From positions 56,071 to 120,070 of the forward strand of contig NZ_JBGCUE010000013.1 in NCBI RefSeq assembly GCF_041102575.1: a DNA stretch of 64,000 nucleotides, given 5' to 3'. Position 1 is the first letter of the stretch, and every line of letters starts with the position of its first letter. The position numbers were made by a program, and so were the translations under genes. Below are positions 19,259 to 29,914 of the stretch, one piece after another. The notes beneath the pieces are model-generated. The model did no database searches and had not been told where the DNA came from. It saw nothing but the letters and a program-made list of their open reading frames with translations. This stretch comes from Tenuifilum sp. 4138str. GTDB taxonomy: Bacteria; Bacteroidota; Bacteroidia; Bacteroidales; Tenuifilaceae.

Positions 19259-20443
19259 CTAAAATTTCAACCAATCTAACGGATTTTCAGGTTCCTTCTC
19301 ATTCCATATCTCAAAGTGTAAAACAAGTGTATTATCGGTTTGTTTCATTACACTTCCCAAATTATCGCCAGCATTCACAAGCTGTCCTACTTTTACATTT
19401 ACTTCACTAAGATTAGAGTAAACACTTAAATACTCACCATGTCTGATAATAATAGCCCTACCCCCATACGGAACATTAAATATTTTTTTTACCTCTCCTT
19501 TGTGAATTGCTTTTACATCTGAAGAATTGTTAAGTATTAAATCGATTCCGTTATTCTTTACTTTTACATTTTTAAGGATGGGGTGATTGCTTTCACCAAA
19601 GTAGTTTAAAACATTACTGTTTATAGCAGGTGGTGGTAATTTACCTTTGTTTTCTTTGAAAATATTACTTAACTCATTATATCTCTTAGTATTTTCTTTA
19701 TTCATAGATTTTAGAGTTTTTGCATTCTCTTCAATTATTCTTTTGATTTCATTATCAATTAATGCTAATGATTTTTTCTTATTTGAAATTTCTTTTGTTA
19801 ATTCTATTTTCTTTTTTTCTAAATCCCTCTTTGTTGCCTCTAACTCATTTTTCTCTTTATTAAGAGTAGTTATCGTTTTTTGGTATTCATTCTCTTTTAG
19901 TTTTAACTCTTTTAAAAAGAGCACATAGTTTGACCTCTTTTGTTCTAATTCAACTTTATTTTCGTTAAGTAATGAAATTTGTTGATTGAAATAATTAATA
20001 AGATTTTTATACATTTTAAGTCGTGTATAGGCTTGATTGATACTATTCGATGAAAGTAGAAGTATTAATAAATCATTTTTACGCTTTAACTTTTTAAAGT
20101 ATGATTTATAAATTCTAATTAATTCAGTTCTTCGACTATCAATAAGAGAAGATAAACTGTCAACTTGTGAGGTAGTCTCAGTTAGGTTTTTTGAAATTTC
20201 TGTTATTTGATTTTTAATATTTATAAGTAACCTGTTTTGTAACTCAATAGATTTTAATTTTAAAGTTAATTTATTAATTGTAGCTTTTTTTGATTTATTA
20301 ATTATATCTATTTGTTTATTGTTATCGTCAATTTCTTTTAGTATTTCCTTTTTTTGATTATTCAAAATATCAATTTTATTCTGTGAAAAGATAAAATTCA
20401 CAGAAAAAAGAAAAACCAATGCTATATTTATTATAATTTTCAT
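19259..20443 (-). CDS. EnvC-like murein hydrolase activator (degenerate LytM domain)
   Basis: A 394-residue secreted protein with a signal peptide (about 1-20), a long Lys/Glu/Asn-rich coiled coil (about 25-265) and a C-terminal M23/LytM fold (about 285-394). The catalytic Zn ligands are not intact. The usual HxGxD is NNGID, and the last HxH is LHF, although HGEYLSVYSNLSEV is kept. This matches the EnvC class, which activates amidases during cell separation rather than cutting peptidoglycan itself. Its ATG overlaps the dut stop by 1 base. The downstream RsbW-like gene is 75 bases away. Confidence 0.87.
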   Translation of the reverse strand: MKIIINIALVFLFSVNFIFSQNKIDILNNQKKEILKEIDDNNKQIDIINKSKKATINKLTLKLKSIELQNRLLINIKNQITEISKNLTETTSQVDSLSSLIDSRRTELIRIYKSYFKKLKRKNDLLILLLSSNSINQAYTRLKMYKNLINYFNQQISLLNENKVELEQKRSNYVLFLKELKLKENEYQKTITTLNKEKNELEATKRDLEKKKIELTKEISNKKKSLALIDNEIKRIIEENAKTLKSMNKENTKRYNELSNIFKENKGKLPPPAINSNVLNYFGESNHPILKNVKVKNNGIDLILNNSSDVKAIHKGEVKKIFNVPYGGRAIIIRHGEYLSVYSNLSEVNVKVGQLVNAGDNLGSVMKQTDNTLVLHFEIWNEKEPENPLDWLKF

Positions 20444-20880
20444 TATTTATGACCAGTTGATCCAAAACCTCCTGCACCTCTGTCGGTTTCAGAAATTTTA
20501 TTTACGTTTTCAAAAGATACTTTTTCATACCTTGTAAAAACCATCTGACAAATCCTTTCACCTGGTTCAATGGTTACAATATCATTGCTTAAATTTACAA
20601 CAATTACCCCAATTTCGCCACGGTAATCTGAATCGATAGTGCCAGGAGTGTTTAGTATAGATAAACCTTTTTTTAAAGCCATACCACTCCTAGGCCGAAT
20701 CTGCGCTTCAATACCAATGGGTAATTCAATAAAAAGCCCTGTAGGTATCAATTTTCTTTCTAATGGCTTTAAATTTATTGGCTCATCGATAAATGCCTTT
20801 AAATCGACACCGCTGGAATGCTCAGTAGCATATGTAGGGTTATCGAACGTTGATTTGTTAAGAATTTTAACTATCTCCAT
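20443..20880 (-). CDS. dut: deoxyuridine 5'-triphosphate nucleotidohydrolase
   Basis: A trimeric dUTPase that hydrolyses dUTP to dUMP and keeps uracil out of DNA. The 145 residues show all five motifs: [48 protein letters not shown] and the C-terminal P-loop-like [10 protein letters not shown]. Family-typical length. The start overlaps the flippase gene by 10 bases upstream, and the stop overlaps the EnvC-like start. The flippase-dut-M23 order is a recurring Bacteroidota cluster. Confidence 0.97.
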   Translation of the reverse strand: MEIVKILNKSTFDNPTYATEHSSGVDLKAFIDEPINLKPLERKLIPTGLFIELPIGIEAQIRPRSGMALKKGLSILNTPGTIDSDYRGEIGVIVVNLSNDIVTIEPGERICQMVFTRYEKVSFENVNKISETDRGAGGFGSTGHK

Positions 20881-22322
20881 AAAGTAATATTTATGTTTTC
20901 TTTCTTAATGAATTCGTAAATAAATAATCCAATTAAAATATTTGTAGCTATTAGTGAATAATAGGGTTTTAAGAATACTAATAATAAAGTTCCAGATAAA
21001 GAAATGAATAATATAAAAATAAAATAAAATTTTATGTTTTTAGTTTCGAACGAAACAAATCCAGATGTTCTACCATCACTATAACTCATAAGAGTCATAG
21101 TTACATATGTGATTAAACGGCTAAGAGCTGCTCCATAAATGCCAATTATTGGAATAAGAATGATATTAGAAATTATAGTTATAACTGAACCAATAACAGT
21201 GTACTTTAAACCATAAATGGTTTTATCAGATAGCTTATACCAAAAGGAGAGGTTGAAGAATAAACCATAAAAAATATTTGCTAAAAGTAATATTGGTACT
21301 ATATACAGCGACTCTCGATAATTTTTGCCAATAAAAAACTTTAGTATTGGTAAATTGAAGGTTATTAGGAGGGATATAACAATTGAAAAGATTAGAAAAT
21401 ACTTAAATGACTTTGCAAAAAGCTTATTGTGGTCTTGACTTCCGGAAGATTTAAAGAAAAAAGGTTCAGCAGCAAAACGATACATTTGTATGAAAAGTAC
21501 TAAAAGTACAGCCAGTTTAACACAGGCACCATATATTCCTAATTGGTAAAGCGAGTCGACACTTTTAGGTAATAAGTACTTGATAAAAAGTCTATCGAAA
21601 GCCTCGTTGGTAGTACCGGATAAACCTGCTAATAAAATAGGGAAAGAATACCAAATAAGTTCTTTCATCAAACTTTTATCGATTCTAATTTTTGGGAAAC
21701 CAGTAAAATAGGTAACCAATACAAAAACAACAATGTTTTGAATAAAGTTAGATAGGAACACATAAAACAAAGGATCGATATCAGGGAATAAATTTTTTAA
21801 GTATGAGGGTTTAAGTACTAGGTAAAAAATAATATTTAACAATACATTTATGGCAACACCGGTAATTTTAATAAACGAAAATACAAGTGGTCTATTCTGG
21901 TTTCGAAGTTTGGCAAAAGGCAAAGCGGTAATGGAATCGAGTGATACGATTGCTGCAGTAGTTATAATGTAAATTGGTAAATACCCAGAGCCTAATAAAC
22001 TTGAAATTGAACCTGAAAAAAGGTAAGCAGCAATGAAAAAAACGGATGAAAGTGTTAGAACAAAAGTATATGAATTAGAATAAACCCGCTCATCATTCTC
22101 ATACTTATTGACAAACCGGAAATAGCCAGTTTCCAAACCAAAGGTCAAGAATATTAGTAAAAAACTAAGGTAAGCGTAAAACTCAGTAATTACTCCATAC
22201 TGCCTAGGGTCTGTTAAAACGTTAGTGTGTATTGGAACAAGCAGGTAGTTTAGTAAACGAGGAACAATGGTACTTAATCCATAGATAATTGACTGTGAAT
22301 AAAGTTGTTTTACGGATGACAT
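20871..22322 (-). CDS. Wzx/MATE-like polysaccharide flippase
   Basis: A polytopic membrane protein of 483 residues with 12-14 predicted helices. The N-terminal block [22 protein letters not shown] is followed by [19 protein letters not shown], the usual start of oligosaccharide-flippase (polysaccharide synthase) family members in Bacteroidota. It should move a lipid-linked glycan across the inner membrane, but no glycosyltransferase genes surround it, so the substrate is open. ATG at 22320-22322 is used; the frame extends to a TTG at 22343. It starts 77 bases from the divergent PPIase gene. Confidence 0.85.
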   Translation of the reverse strand: MSSVKQLYSQSIIYGLSTIVPRLLNYLLVPIHTNVLTDPRQYGVITEFYAYLSFLLIFLTFGLETGYFRFVNKYENDERVYSNSYTFVLTLSSVFFIAAYLFSGSISSLLGSGYLPIYIITTAAIVSLDSITALPFAKLRNQNRPLVFSFIKITGVAINVLLNIIFYLVLKPSYLKNLFPDIDPLFYVFLSNFIQNIVVFVLVTYFTGFPKIRIDKSLMKELIWYSFPILLAGLSGTTNEAFDRLFIKYLLPKSVDSLYQLGIYGACVKLAVLLVLFIQMYRFAAEPFFFKSSGSQDHNKLFAKSFKYFLIFSIVISLLITFNLPILKFFIGKNYRESLYIVPILLLANIFYGLFFNLSFWYKLSDKTIYGLKYTVIGSVITIISNIILIPIIGIYGAALSRLITYVTMTLMSYSDGRTSGFVSFETKNIKFYFIFILFISLSGTLLLVFLKPYYSLIATNILIGLFIYEFIKKENINITLWR

Positions 22323-22399
22323 TTTTCCAAGTATGAATGTCAAAAGTATAATTTTTGGTATTTTTGCACAAGTAACTATGAAAGATAAAAGTTAAAGCA

Positions 22400-23197
22400 A
22401 TGAAAATTAGAACTTTAGTTTTACTCGGTCTAGTATCAATGCTATCGTGCACTACGAAGTACAACGATAACAATAGATATGTTAAAATTTCAACTGATGA
22501 AGGTGATATAGTTGTTAAACTATATAATGAAACGCCTAAGCATACAGAAAATTTTATCAAATTGACCGAAGAGAATTTTTTCGATGGTCTTATTTTCCAC
22601 AGATTAATAAAAGACTTTGTGGTTCAGGGCGGTGATCCTGAAACTAAGAATGCAGAGCCCGGAAAACTATATGGCGAAATGGATGCCGGTTATTTAATTG
22701 ATGCAGAAATTGTTGATACAATTTACCATAAGCGTGGTGTAATTGCAATGGCAAGGGAAGGCGATGATGTAAACCCAGAAAAAAAATCTTCATCATCACA
22801 GTTCTACCTTGTTGTAGGAAAGGTATTTACAGACGAAGAACTTAATAAGCTTGAAGACAAGCTAAACAAAAAATTGAGGGAGAAAACAGAAAAGAAGCTT
22901 TACGATAGTCTGTTAGGTAGCCAAAGCAACTTAAACCCAAAATTTCTTAATCAAGTAACACAAAAGGTTTCTATCTTAGCTGACTCAATTATGAATGTTA
23001 AACACATCAAGTTTAATGAAAATCAGCGTAAAATTTATACTACTGTAGGAGGCATACCACACTTAGATGGAAACTATACAGTTTTTGGTGAAATTGTGGA
23101 AGGGTATGATGTGGTTGATAAAATTTCGCAGGTTCAAACCGATTCCAACGATAGACCTTTAAAAGATATTAAGTTCAAAGTTCGCATTGTAAAATAG
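22400..23197 (+). CDS. cyclophilin-type peptidyl-prolyl isomerase lipoprotein
   Basis: A 265-residue protein with a lipoprotein signal (lipobox SMLSC, Cys about residue 17) and a cyclophilin domain: HTENFIKL, FFDGLIFHRLIKDFVVQGGD, SSSSQFYLVVGKVF and the C-terminal YTVFGEIVEGYDVVDKI. About 75 charged residues (roughly 145-220) are inserted between the Gln-Phe core and the last strands, a feature of several Bacteroidota members. It should speed folding of envelope proteins from a lipid anchor, probably in the periplasm. pheS follows after 8 bases. Confidence 0.9.
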   Translation: MKIRTLVLLGLVSMLSCTTKYNDNNRYVKISTDEGDIVVKLYNETPKHTENFIKLTEENFFDGLIFHRLIKDFVVQGGDPETKNAEPGKLYGEMDAGYLIDAEIVDTIYHKRGVIAMAREGDDVNPEKKSSSSQFYLVVGKVFTDEELNKLEDKLNKKLREKTEKKLYDSLLGSQSNLNPKFLNQVTQKVSILADSIMNVKHIKFNENQRKIYTTVGGIPHLDGNYTVFGEIVEGYDVVDKISQVQTDSNDRPLKDIKFKVRIVK

Positions 23198-23205
23198 TTG
23201 GTAAA

Positions 23206-24225
23206 ATGGAGGAAAGAATTAAACAGATAAGGGAAACATTTTCGACATTAGATCCTAAAGACCTACAAAGTGTTGAAAAAATTAGAGTTGAGTATCTTGG
23301 TAGAAATGGTTATCTGACAAAACTATTTGATGACTTTAAAAATATTCCAAACGAAAAGAAGAAGGAAGTTGGCAAAATACTAAACCAACTCAAATCTGAA
23401 ATAACCGATAAGATTGAAACCTGGAAAAATGTATTTTCCGAATCAACAAAACCAAAAGGAACTAATTTAGATCTTTCGCTTGAGGAGTATCCATTTGAAT
23501 TTGGAACCCGACATCCAATTTCACTAGTTAAGAATGAACTAGTTGAAATTTTTAAATATTTGGGTTTTACTGTTTACGAGGGTCCTGAAATTGAGGATGA
23601 TTGGCACGTATTTTCGGCCTTAAACTTTCCCGAGGAACATCCTGCCAGGGACATGCAGGATACTTTCTTTATTGAAAAAAAGCCAGATATCCTTCTTCGA
23701 ACACATACATCATCGGTTCAGGTTAGAAGCATGGAAAAGGAAAAGTTACCAATCAGGGTAATTTGTCCAGGCAGAGTATTCAGAAATGAAGCAATTTCAG
23801 CAAGAGCTCACTGTATTTTTCATCAAATTGAAGGGCTTTACATTGATAAAGATGTTTCATTTGCTGATTTGAAGCAAACACTTCTTTATTTTGCAAAAGA
23901 GATGTTTGGTTCGGAAACAAAAATCAGGCTTAGACCTTCATACTTTCCTTTTACAGAACCCTCGGCTGAAATGGATGTTAGCTGTAAACTTTGTGGTGGA
24001 AAAGGTTGTTCGGTTTGTAAATATACTGGCTGGTTAGAGGTTTTAGGATGTGGAATGGTTGACCCAAATGTACTAGAACTTAACGGTATAGATAGTAAAA
24101 TTTATTCAGGTTTCGCATTTGGAATGGGGCTTGAACGTATTGCTATGCTTAAATATCAGGTTCGCGATTTGCGTCTTTACTTTGAGAATGATGTTCGTTT
24201 CTTAAAACAGTTCAAGAATTACTGA
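23206..24225 (+). CDS. pheS: phenylalanyl-tRNA synthetase alpha subunit
   Basis: The catalytic alpha subunit of the alpha2beta2 PheRS that charges tRNA-Phe. The 339 residues have the N-terminal coiled coil with EYLGRNGYLTKL, motif 2 region RVICPGRVFRNEA, the Zn-like knuckle VSCKLCGGKGCSVCKYTGW and motif 3 GFAFGMGLERIAMLKY. pheT is not in the window, so the two subunits are encoded apart. It is closely followed by the Crp/Fnr gene (2 bases). Confidence 0.97.
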   Translation: MEERIKQIRETFSTLDPKDLQSVEKIRVEYLGRNGYLTKLFDDFKNIPNEKKKEVGKILNQLKSEITDKIETWKNVFSESTKPKGTNLDLSLEEYPFEFGTRHPISLVKNELVEIFKYLGFTVYEGPEIEDDWHVFSALNFPEEHPARDMQDTFFIEKKPDILLRTHTSSVQVRSMEKEKLPIRVICPGRVFRNEAISARAHCIFHQIEGLYIDKDVSFADLKQTLLYFAKEMFGSETKIRLRPSYFPFTEPSAEMDVSCKLCGGKGCSVCKYTGWLEVLGCGMVDPNVLELNGIDSKIYSGFAFGMGLERIAMLKYQVRDLRLYFENDVRFLKQFKNY

Positions 24226-24227
24226 GA

Positions 24228-24926
24228 ATGCTAAAAGACGAAAATTCAAATACTTGTATCAGTTCAAGTTTTTCAATTTTTAAATCGCTTAATAGCGATG
24301 AACTTGAACTATTGAATGCAAATTTAAAATGTAACACCTACCGTAAAGGTGAAATAATTTACAGAGAAGGTAGCTGGATTACTGGTATATACTGCGTTAA
24401 AAAGGGTATTTTAAAAATTTACAAAACAGGAATTGATTCTAAGCCACAAATTGTTGCATTTGCAATAAAGGGTGATATTACAGGTTACAGATCGGTTTTG
24501 AGCAACGAAATGGCTTGTACAACAGCAGAAATTATTGAAGAAGCAGAAATTTGTTTTATACCATCGGATATTATCTTTAGCCTAATTAAAACAAATAGCG
24601 ATTTTGCTCTCTCTTTAATACAGCTTACGTGTAGGGAATTAGATCAGGCAAATATATTTATAAAAGATATAGCACAAAAAACTGTTAAACAGCGTCTTGC
24701 CGAAATTTTACTGATGCTGGAAAATACTTTCAAATTAGATGAAGAGGGCTATATAGCAGTAAATCTAACTAGAGAAGATTTATCGAGTATTGTAGGTACA
24801 GCAACCGAATCGGTAATTCGTATCTTAGGCGAATTTAAGAATGAAGGTTTGATAGCAATTAAAGGGAAAAAAATTAAGATAAATGATAAGAAAAAGATGA
24901 ATCTGATATCGGATTCTATTTTTTAG
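24228..24926 (+). CDS. Crp/Fnr family transcriptional regulator
   Basis: A 232-residue regulator with a cyclic-nucleotide-binding-like beta roll (about 15-130, [28 protein letters not shown] split around Gly turns) and a C-terminal winged helix (about 155-220) with [24 protein letters not shown] as recognition region. Three or four Cys are present but not in an FNR 4Fe-4S pattern, and the ligand is unknown. The 3' end overlaps ruvB on the other strand by 4 bases. Confidence 0.9.
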   Translation: MLKDENSNTCISSSFSIFKSLNSDELELLNANLKCNTYRKGEIIYREGSWITGIYCVKKGILKIYKTGIDSKPQIVAFAIKGDITGYRSVLSNEMACTTAEIIEEAEICFIPSDIIFSLIKTNSDFALSLIQLTCRELDQANIFIKDIAQKTVKQRLAEILLMLENTFKLDEEGYIAVNLTREDLSSIVGTATESVIRILGEFKNEGLIAIKGKKIKINDKKKMNLISDSIF

Positions 24927-25921
24927 AAGAGCTTACCTTGTTCTGGGAATCTTAATTTATTTAAATGTTTATAAGCTAAATCGGTAACTTCGCGTCCACG
25001 TGGTGTTCTTTTTAAAAATCCTTCCTGTATCAGGAATGGTTCATAAACCTCTTCAATGGTTCCAGCATCTTCACCAACTGCAGTTGCAATGGTATTTAAT
25101 CCAACCGGACCTCCCTTAAATTTTTCAATAATTGTTAGTAATATTTTATTGTCCATCTCATCGAGCCCTCTGGAATCGATTTTTAATGCATTTAATGCTT
25201 CCTTAGCTATTTGAATATCTATGTAACCATCGCCTACCACCTGAGCAAAATCACGTACTCTGCGCAATAGTGCATTTGCAATTCTTGGTGTTCCCCTACT
25301 CCGCATTGCTATTTCAATGGCTGCGTCATCTCTGATATCAATTTTTAGAATAGATGATGATCTCTTTACTATTCCTGCTAAAATATCTACTGTATAGTAC
25401 TCAAGAAGAAATTTTATTCCAAAACGAGCCCTTAATGGACTTGTTAGCAATCCACTACGGGTTGTTGCTCCTATTAAAGTGAATGGATTTAATTCTATTT
25501 GAATTGACCGTGCGCTTGGACCCTTATCAATTATAATATCAATCTTGTAATCTTCCATTGCTGAATATAGGTATTCTTCAACAACAGGACTTAACCTATG
25601 TATTTCATCAATAAAGAGAATATCGTGTGGCTCAAGGTTAGTAAGTAAGCCAGCTAAATCGCCAGGTTTTTCGAGTACTGGTCCTGAAGTAGTTTTAATT
25701 GAAACACCTAACTCATTGGCAATTATGTTTGCTAAAGTAGTTTTTCCTAATCCGGGAGGACCATGCAATAGAACATGATCTAGTGCTTCATTTCTTAATT
25801 TAGCAGCTTTTACAAAGATTTTAAGGTTTTTTACAATATCATTCTGTCCGTTGAATTGATTAAACTCAACAGGCCGTATTTGCTTTTCAAATTCCTTATC
25901 AATAATAATTTTACTGTCCAT
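24923..25921 (-). CDS. ruvB: Holliday junction branch migration helicase RuvB
   Basis: The AAA+ motor of the RuvABC complex. The 332 residues contain [16 protein letters not shown] N-terminus, Walker [15 protein letters not shown] (about 49-62), Walker [12 protein letters not shown], sensor [12 protein letters not shown] with arginine finger region PLRARFG, and the C-terminal winged helix ending [13 protein letters not shown]. Length is normal. The start codon abuts the nadA stop (1-base overlap), so the two are coupled. Confidence 0.97.
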   Translation of the reverse strand: MDSKIIIDKEFEKQIRPVEFNQFNGQNDIVKNLKIFVKAAKLRNEALDHVLLHGPPGLGKTTLANIIANELGVSIKTTSGPVLEKPGDLAGLLTNLEPHDILFIDEIHRLSPVVEEYLYSAMEDYKIDIIIDKGPSARSIQIELNPFTLIGATTRSGLLTSPLRARFGIKFLLEYYTVDILAGIVKRSSSILKIDIRDDAAIEIAMRSRGTPRIANALLRRVRDFAQVVGDGYIDIQIAKEALNALKIDSRGLDEMDNKILLTIIEKFKGGPVGLNTIATAVGEDAGTIEEVYEPFLIQEGFLKRTPRGREVTDLAYKHLNKLRFPEQGKLF

Positions 25922-26904
25922 TACCTTATAGCAATCATTCTTTCAATTGGTAACTTTGCTTTTTCAATAATATCAGGACTTAACTCAACAACCGGATACT
26001 CATATTTAAGACTTAAATATAGCTTTTTTAAGGTTATCATCTTCATATAAATACAATCGTTACATGCACATGTAGAATCGTCAGGAGGTACAGGAATAAA
26101 ATCTTTTTCGGGGGAAAACTTTTTCATTTGGTGTATTACACCATACTCAGTTGCGACTAGATATGAAGTTGAAGGATCATTAATAGTAAAATCAATAAGT
26201 TGTGAAGTTGAACCAATATAATCGGCCATTATTAGAATAGTTTTCTGACATTCCGGATGTGCAATTATCTTTGCAGTGGTATACTTTTTCTTTAGTTCAA
26301 TTAGTCTCTCCAATGAAAACCTCTGGTGAACATGGCAAAAACCATCCCAAATAAGCATATTTTCACGCTTCAACTTATTTTTTAAGTAGTTACCTAGATT
26401 TCTGTCGGGTGCGAATATTATAGGTTTATCCATCGGAATAGATTCAATAACTTTCTCGGCATTTGAAGAAGTACAACATATATCGGAAAGTGTTTTAATA
26501 TCGGCATTCGTATTAACATAGGTTATAACTATGTGATCAGGATATTTTTCTTTGAATGCCTTGAAATCATGATAATTACAAGAATCTGCAAGGCTGCAGC
26601 CTGCATTCATATCGGGTAAAACAATTTTTGCATCAGGTAACAAAATTTTGGTGGTTTCACCCATAAATTTGACACCAGCAAAAATTATTAGTTTTGACTT
26701 CAAGGTAGTGGCCTTTACAGCTAAAGCAAGACTGTCGCCAACAAAATCAGCAATATCCTGAATTTCGGGGCTTTGGTAGTAATGAGCAAGAATCACTGCA
26801 TTTTTCTCTACCTTTAAACGGTTGATTTCATTTACAAGATTGATACCCGAATCGATGGGTTCATCGATATATCCCAACTTATCAACAGATTCTTTATTTA
26901 TCAT
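25921..26904 (-). CDS. nadA: quinolinate synthase A
   Basis: Condenses iminoaspartate with dihydroxyacetone phosphate to quinolinate for NAD synthesis and needs a 4Fe-4S cluster. The 327 residues have [34 protein letters not shown], the Cys ligands in [11 protein letters not shown], and the C-terminal [10 protein letters not shown], plus AHPEC. nadB and nadC are not nearby. It begins beside a 440-base AT-rich gap. Confidence 0.97.
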   Translation of the reverse strand: MINKESVDKLGYIDEPIDSGINLVNEINRLKVEKNAVILAHYYQSPEIQDIADFVGDSLALAVKATTLKSKLIIFAGVKFMGETTKILLPDAKIVLPDMNAGCSLADSCNYHDFKAFKEKYPDHIVITYVNTNADIKTLSDICCTSSNAEKVIESIPMDKPIIFAPDRNLGNYLKNKLKRENMLIWDGFCHVHQRFSLERLIELKKKYTTAKIIAHPECQKTILIMADYIGSTSQLIDFTINDPSTSYLVATEYGVIHQMKKFSPEKDFIPVPPDDSTCACNDCIYMKMITLKKLYLSLKYEYPVVELSPDIIEKAKLPIERMIAIR

Positions 26905-27317
26905 TAATTCTTTTTTAAAAATTTAAAAGATTAAAAAAAAAGATGATGATATTAAGCTGTTAGCTCGGTTCATAATTTTATTGAAAAGGGTGTTGCAAAA
27001 TTGGTTATTAAATGGATTAAAACAAACTATTAACATCATAAAATTTATAAGTCATTGTAATACAGGATAAATTTATACTTATTAACAGGTGTTATCAAGG
27101 TTATATGTTAATAAAATTAGGGGAAGGGAATCTGTTAGCTGAGGTTGAAAATGCTTTAATAATTTGGTTAAACAAATTCATAGTAACCTATGGTTGGTTG
27201 GAAAAAAATATTATATGTAGGTTTAGTGAAACAAGTCAAGGGTTAAGTTTAAAAAAATATTAACAGGTATTGAACCAAATACTCACATCAAGCTAAATAT
27301 GCATGGTTGGTTTTGTT
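26905..27317. other. AT-rich intergenic region with four TATTAACA motifs (possible origin or operator)
   Basis: A 444-base gap between the divergent nadA and Omp85-like genes with no open frame worth calling. TATTAACA occurs at 27028-27035, 27080-27087 and 27258-27265, and inverted at 27106-27113. The second and third copies form an inverted pair TTATTAACA/TGTTAATAA around a TTATCAAGG. Two copies extend to ATTAACAGGT. The TTATNNACA shape resembles a DnaA box without being canonical. Function is not established. Confidence 0.4.
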
Positions 27318-27325
27318 TATATTTG
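27318..27325 (+). promoter_or_regulatory. possible -7 promoter box for the Omp85-like gene
   Basis: TATATTTG is a perfect match to TAnnTTTG and lies 23 bases before the ATG at 27349. AAAAAGG, a plausible ribosome binding site, lies between. No TTG is seen at -33. Confidence 0.4.
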
Positions 27326-27348
27326 AAGTGGAATCAAAAAGGTTTGTA

Positions 27349-28446
27349 ATGAAATCAATTCGCCTGGGCATGTTTGTATTTATGGCTATTGGCCTTATTT
27401 GCGGACATTCTGGTTGGGGTAGCAACACGGATACGCTATGCGTAGACAAGAAAAGTAACGATAGTAATTACTTTGTAGTAGTACCCGTTGCATTTTATGG
27501 AGAAGAGACAAACTGGGGCGGAGGGCTATCGGGTGGATACTACTTTAGATGTAAGGATAATAAGGTATCGAGCGTTCAGGGGACAACTGTTTATACCCTT
27601 AAGAATCAGGCAAGTTTATGGATATCGCCTAAAATATATACCACTGATAGAGAACACTACTATTCGGGACATATAAAGGCAAACCATTTCCCAAACAAAT
27701 TTTGGGGAGTTGGAAGGAACACACCCGACACCCTGGAAGAAAAGTATGTTTCCGATGATTACTCGGTTCTTATCCAACATCAAAGAATACTTTTTGGTGT
27801 AATAATGGCTGGTGTTCAAGGTCAACTTAATTACTACAGGACCGGAGACTACCCCAGCGACCGCTTGCTGGCAACCGGCATAGCTGGAGTAAACGAAAGG
27901 TTAACAACGGGTTTGGGTGTCCTTTTGACCTGGGAAAACAGGGAGAATCTTTACTACCCATCGTTTGGTGAGTTCTATAAAGCTTCGCTAATGGTTTACA
28001 GTAAGATATTTGGCAGCGAGTTGAACTTTACAAAGCTAACCATCGATTTAAGAAATTACTACAATATTTACGACGACCATGTATTTGCCCTTCAATTCCT
28101 AGCCGATATGGCCTGGGGGAAAGTTCCTTTTCAGCTAATGCCAATGATTGGGGGGGCTGATGTAATGCGAGGTTACTACCAGGGCCGATACCGCGACAAC
28201 TCAATGGCTTGCCTACAGGGTGAATACAGATTTCCGATATATAAATGGCTTAAAGGGACTATTTTTGGTGGCATAGGCGATGTTGCGCCTTACTTTGACA
28301 AGTTAGATATAAGCAAAAGCAAGTTAGCTTACGGAGCTGGAATAAGAGTTAGGGTAAACCCTATTAAGGTAAACCTCAGGTTTGATGCAGCCTATAGCGA
28401 TAGGAAAGAAATGGCCTTCTACTTTACGGTAACTGAGGCATTTTAG
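27349..28446 (+). CDS. Omp85/BamA-type surface antigen beta-barrel protein
   Basis: A 365-residue outer-membrane protein: signal peptide (about 1-24), then a 16-strand-like barrel of the bacterial surface antigen family with no POTRA domain. Visible landmarks are NWGGGLSGGYYF, NHFPNKFWGVGRNT, the C-terminal GGADVMRGYYQGRYRDN and GEYRFPIYKW, and a terminal Phe. ATG at 27349 is chosen; the frame continues to a GTG-type codon at 27307 but lacks a signal sequence there. It may be a patatin-less or TamA-like barrel; the substrate is unknown. Confidence 0.8.
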   Translation: MKSIRLGMFVFMAIGLICGHSGWGSNTDTLCVDKKSNDSNYFVVVPVAFYGEETNWGGGLSGGYYFRCKDNKVSSVQGTTVYTLKNQASLWISPKIYTTDREHYYSGHIKANHFPNKFWGVGRNTPDTLEEKYVSDDYSVLIQHQRILFGVIMAGVQGQLNYYRTGDYPSDRLLATGIAGVNERLTTGLGVLLTWENRENLYYPSFGEFYKASLMVYSKIFGSELNFTKLTIDLRNYYNIYDDHVFALQFLADMAWGKVPFQLMPMIGGADVMRGYYQGRYRDNSMACLQGEYRFPIYKWLKGTIFGGIGDVAPYFDKLDISKSKLAYGAGIRVRVNPIKVNLRFDAAYSDRKEMAFYFTVTEAF

Positions 28447-28449
28447 TGA

Positions 28450-28478
28450 AAAAAACCCATCGGGTTTGGTTCGATGGG
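28450..28478 (-). terminator. terminator for the aminopeptidase P gene
   Basis: Arms CCCATCG and CGATGGG with a 9-base loop. On the minus strand they are followed by seven T residues. It lies between two convergent genes and may also slow the plus-strand transcript. Confidence 0.6.
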
Positions 28479-28500
28479 CTAGTGGTTACAAAGGTCAGAA

Positions 28501-29889
28501 TCAATGCTTCATCAATGCTTCAATTTCTTCAACTGTAACCGGAATGCGTTTTCCAAGAATCCGGGAGCCACTATCGGTAATAAGAATATCGTCCTCTATT
28601 CTTATGCCACCAAAACCAATATATTCCTCAACCTTGGCATAGTTTATAAATGATTCATTAATTTTTTCCGACTTCCATTTTTGGATTAGGGCAGGAATAA
28701 AGTAGATACCGGGCTCAACCGTTAAAACAAATCCTTTTTGCAAGCGACGGCCCAACCTGAGGTAGGCTATACCAAACTGGTCGGCACGGGTGATTTCATC
28801 GTCGTAGCCAACGAAGTTTTCGCCAAGATCCTCCATATCGTGAACATCGAGGCCCATCATGTGCCCAAGGCCATGAGGAAAGAAGAGGGCGTGAGCACCG
28901 TTGGCAACTGCATCATCGGGATTACCTTTCATTAAGCCGAGTCTAGTAAGCCCTTCGGCAATTACACGCGCTGCAGCCTTATGAACATCCATATAGGGGA
29001 TTCCGGGCTTTGAAATTTCGATGGCCTTGTTATTTGCACCAAGAACGATGTTGTATATCTCTTTCTGTTTTTCGGTGAATTTACCATCAACCGGTATGGT
29101 TCTGGTAAAATCGGAAGCGTAGTGGCTGCTAATTTCCGCTCCGCTATCGATTAATAACAGGCGACCCGAAGTAAGCATTTGAGAATGGTCGTGGTTATGA
29201 AGGGTTTCGCCATTCTGTGACAGGATAATTGGGAACGAAGGCATGTATCCTTGACCAATTGCAACACCCTCAATAGCCCCAGTAATTGCCTGTTCGCTGA
29301 TTCCGGGCTTGGCCATACGCATGGCGGTTACGTGCATCTGGTAACCCACCTCGCATGCTTTTTCAATCTCGGCAATTTCAACATCTTCCTTAACTGAACG
29401 AAGGCTTACAATGGCTTTAATCAGTTCAACGGATGAATAGTTTTTAATTACCGATTGGTTGATTCCTAGCAACTGTTCAAGCAGTAAAACATTATCGGCG
29501 CGGTAAGGGGGAAGGAAATGGATTCGGCGTCCGTGTTTAATGGCGCGGCTTAAAGTAGAGTAAAGCTCCTTGAAAGGGTGAGTTGAAAGGATACCAACCT
29601 TTTCACCCAGCTCCTTCAGGGTTGGCTGGGGGCCCATCCAAATAATATCATCGATGTCAAAATCGTTGCCGTATAAACAATCTTTTCCGTCTTCAATATC
29701 AATAACACCCACTAAACCCGGAATGTCGAGGCCAAAGAAATAGAGAAAATTACTATCCTGACGGAAACGGTAGGTGTTTGACTTATAATTCATTGGGCTT
29801 TCGGTGTTCCCAAGAATAATCACCAGACCCGATTTAATCTTTTTCCGTAGCTTTAATCTGCGTTCTACGTAAACTTGCTTTTCAAACAT
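28501..29889 (-). CDS. aminopeptidase P family (Xaa-Pro) metallopeptidase
   Basis: An M24B peptidase of 462 residues that removes an N-terminal residue before Pro. An N-terminal creatinase-like domain (to about 165) precedes the pita-bread fold with all five metal ligands: LLIDSGAE and SDFTRTIPVDG (two Asp), HGLGHMMGLDVHD (His), VLTVEPGIYF (Glu) and GGIRIEDDILIT (Glu). No signal peptide, so it is cytoplasmic. The start is ATG at 29887-29889 and the length is normal for pepP-like enzymes. Confidence 0.93.
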   Translation of the reverse strand: MFEKQVYVERRLKLRKKIKSGLVIILGNTESPMNYKSNTYRFRQDSNFLYFFGLDIPGLVGVIDIEDGKDCLYGNDFDIDDIIWMGPQPTLKELGEKVGILSTHPFKELYSTLSRAIKHGRRIHFLPPYRADNVLLLEQLLGINQSVIKNYSSVELIKAIVSLRSVKEDVEIAEIEKACEVGYQMHVTAMRMAKPGISEQAITGAIEGVAIGQGYMPSFPIILSQNGETLHNHDHSQMLTSGRLLLIDSGAEISSHYASDFTRTIPVDGKFTEKQKEIYNIVLGANNKAIEISKPGIPYMDVHKAAARVIAEGLTRLGLMKGNPDDAVANGAHALFFPHGLGHMMGLDVHDMEDLGENFVGYDDEITRADQFGIAYLRLGRRLQKGFVLTVEPGIYFIPALIQKWKSEKINESFINYAKVEEYIGFGGIRIEDDILITDSGSRILGKRIPVTVEEIEALMKH

Positions 29890-29914
29890 AGCTGTTGATT
29901 TTTTATGGTTGCTG

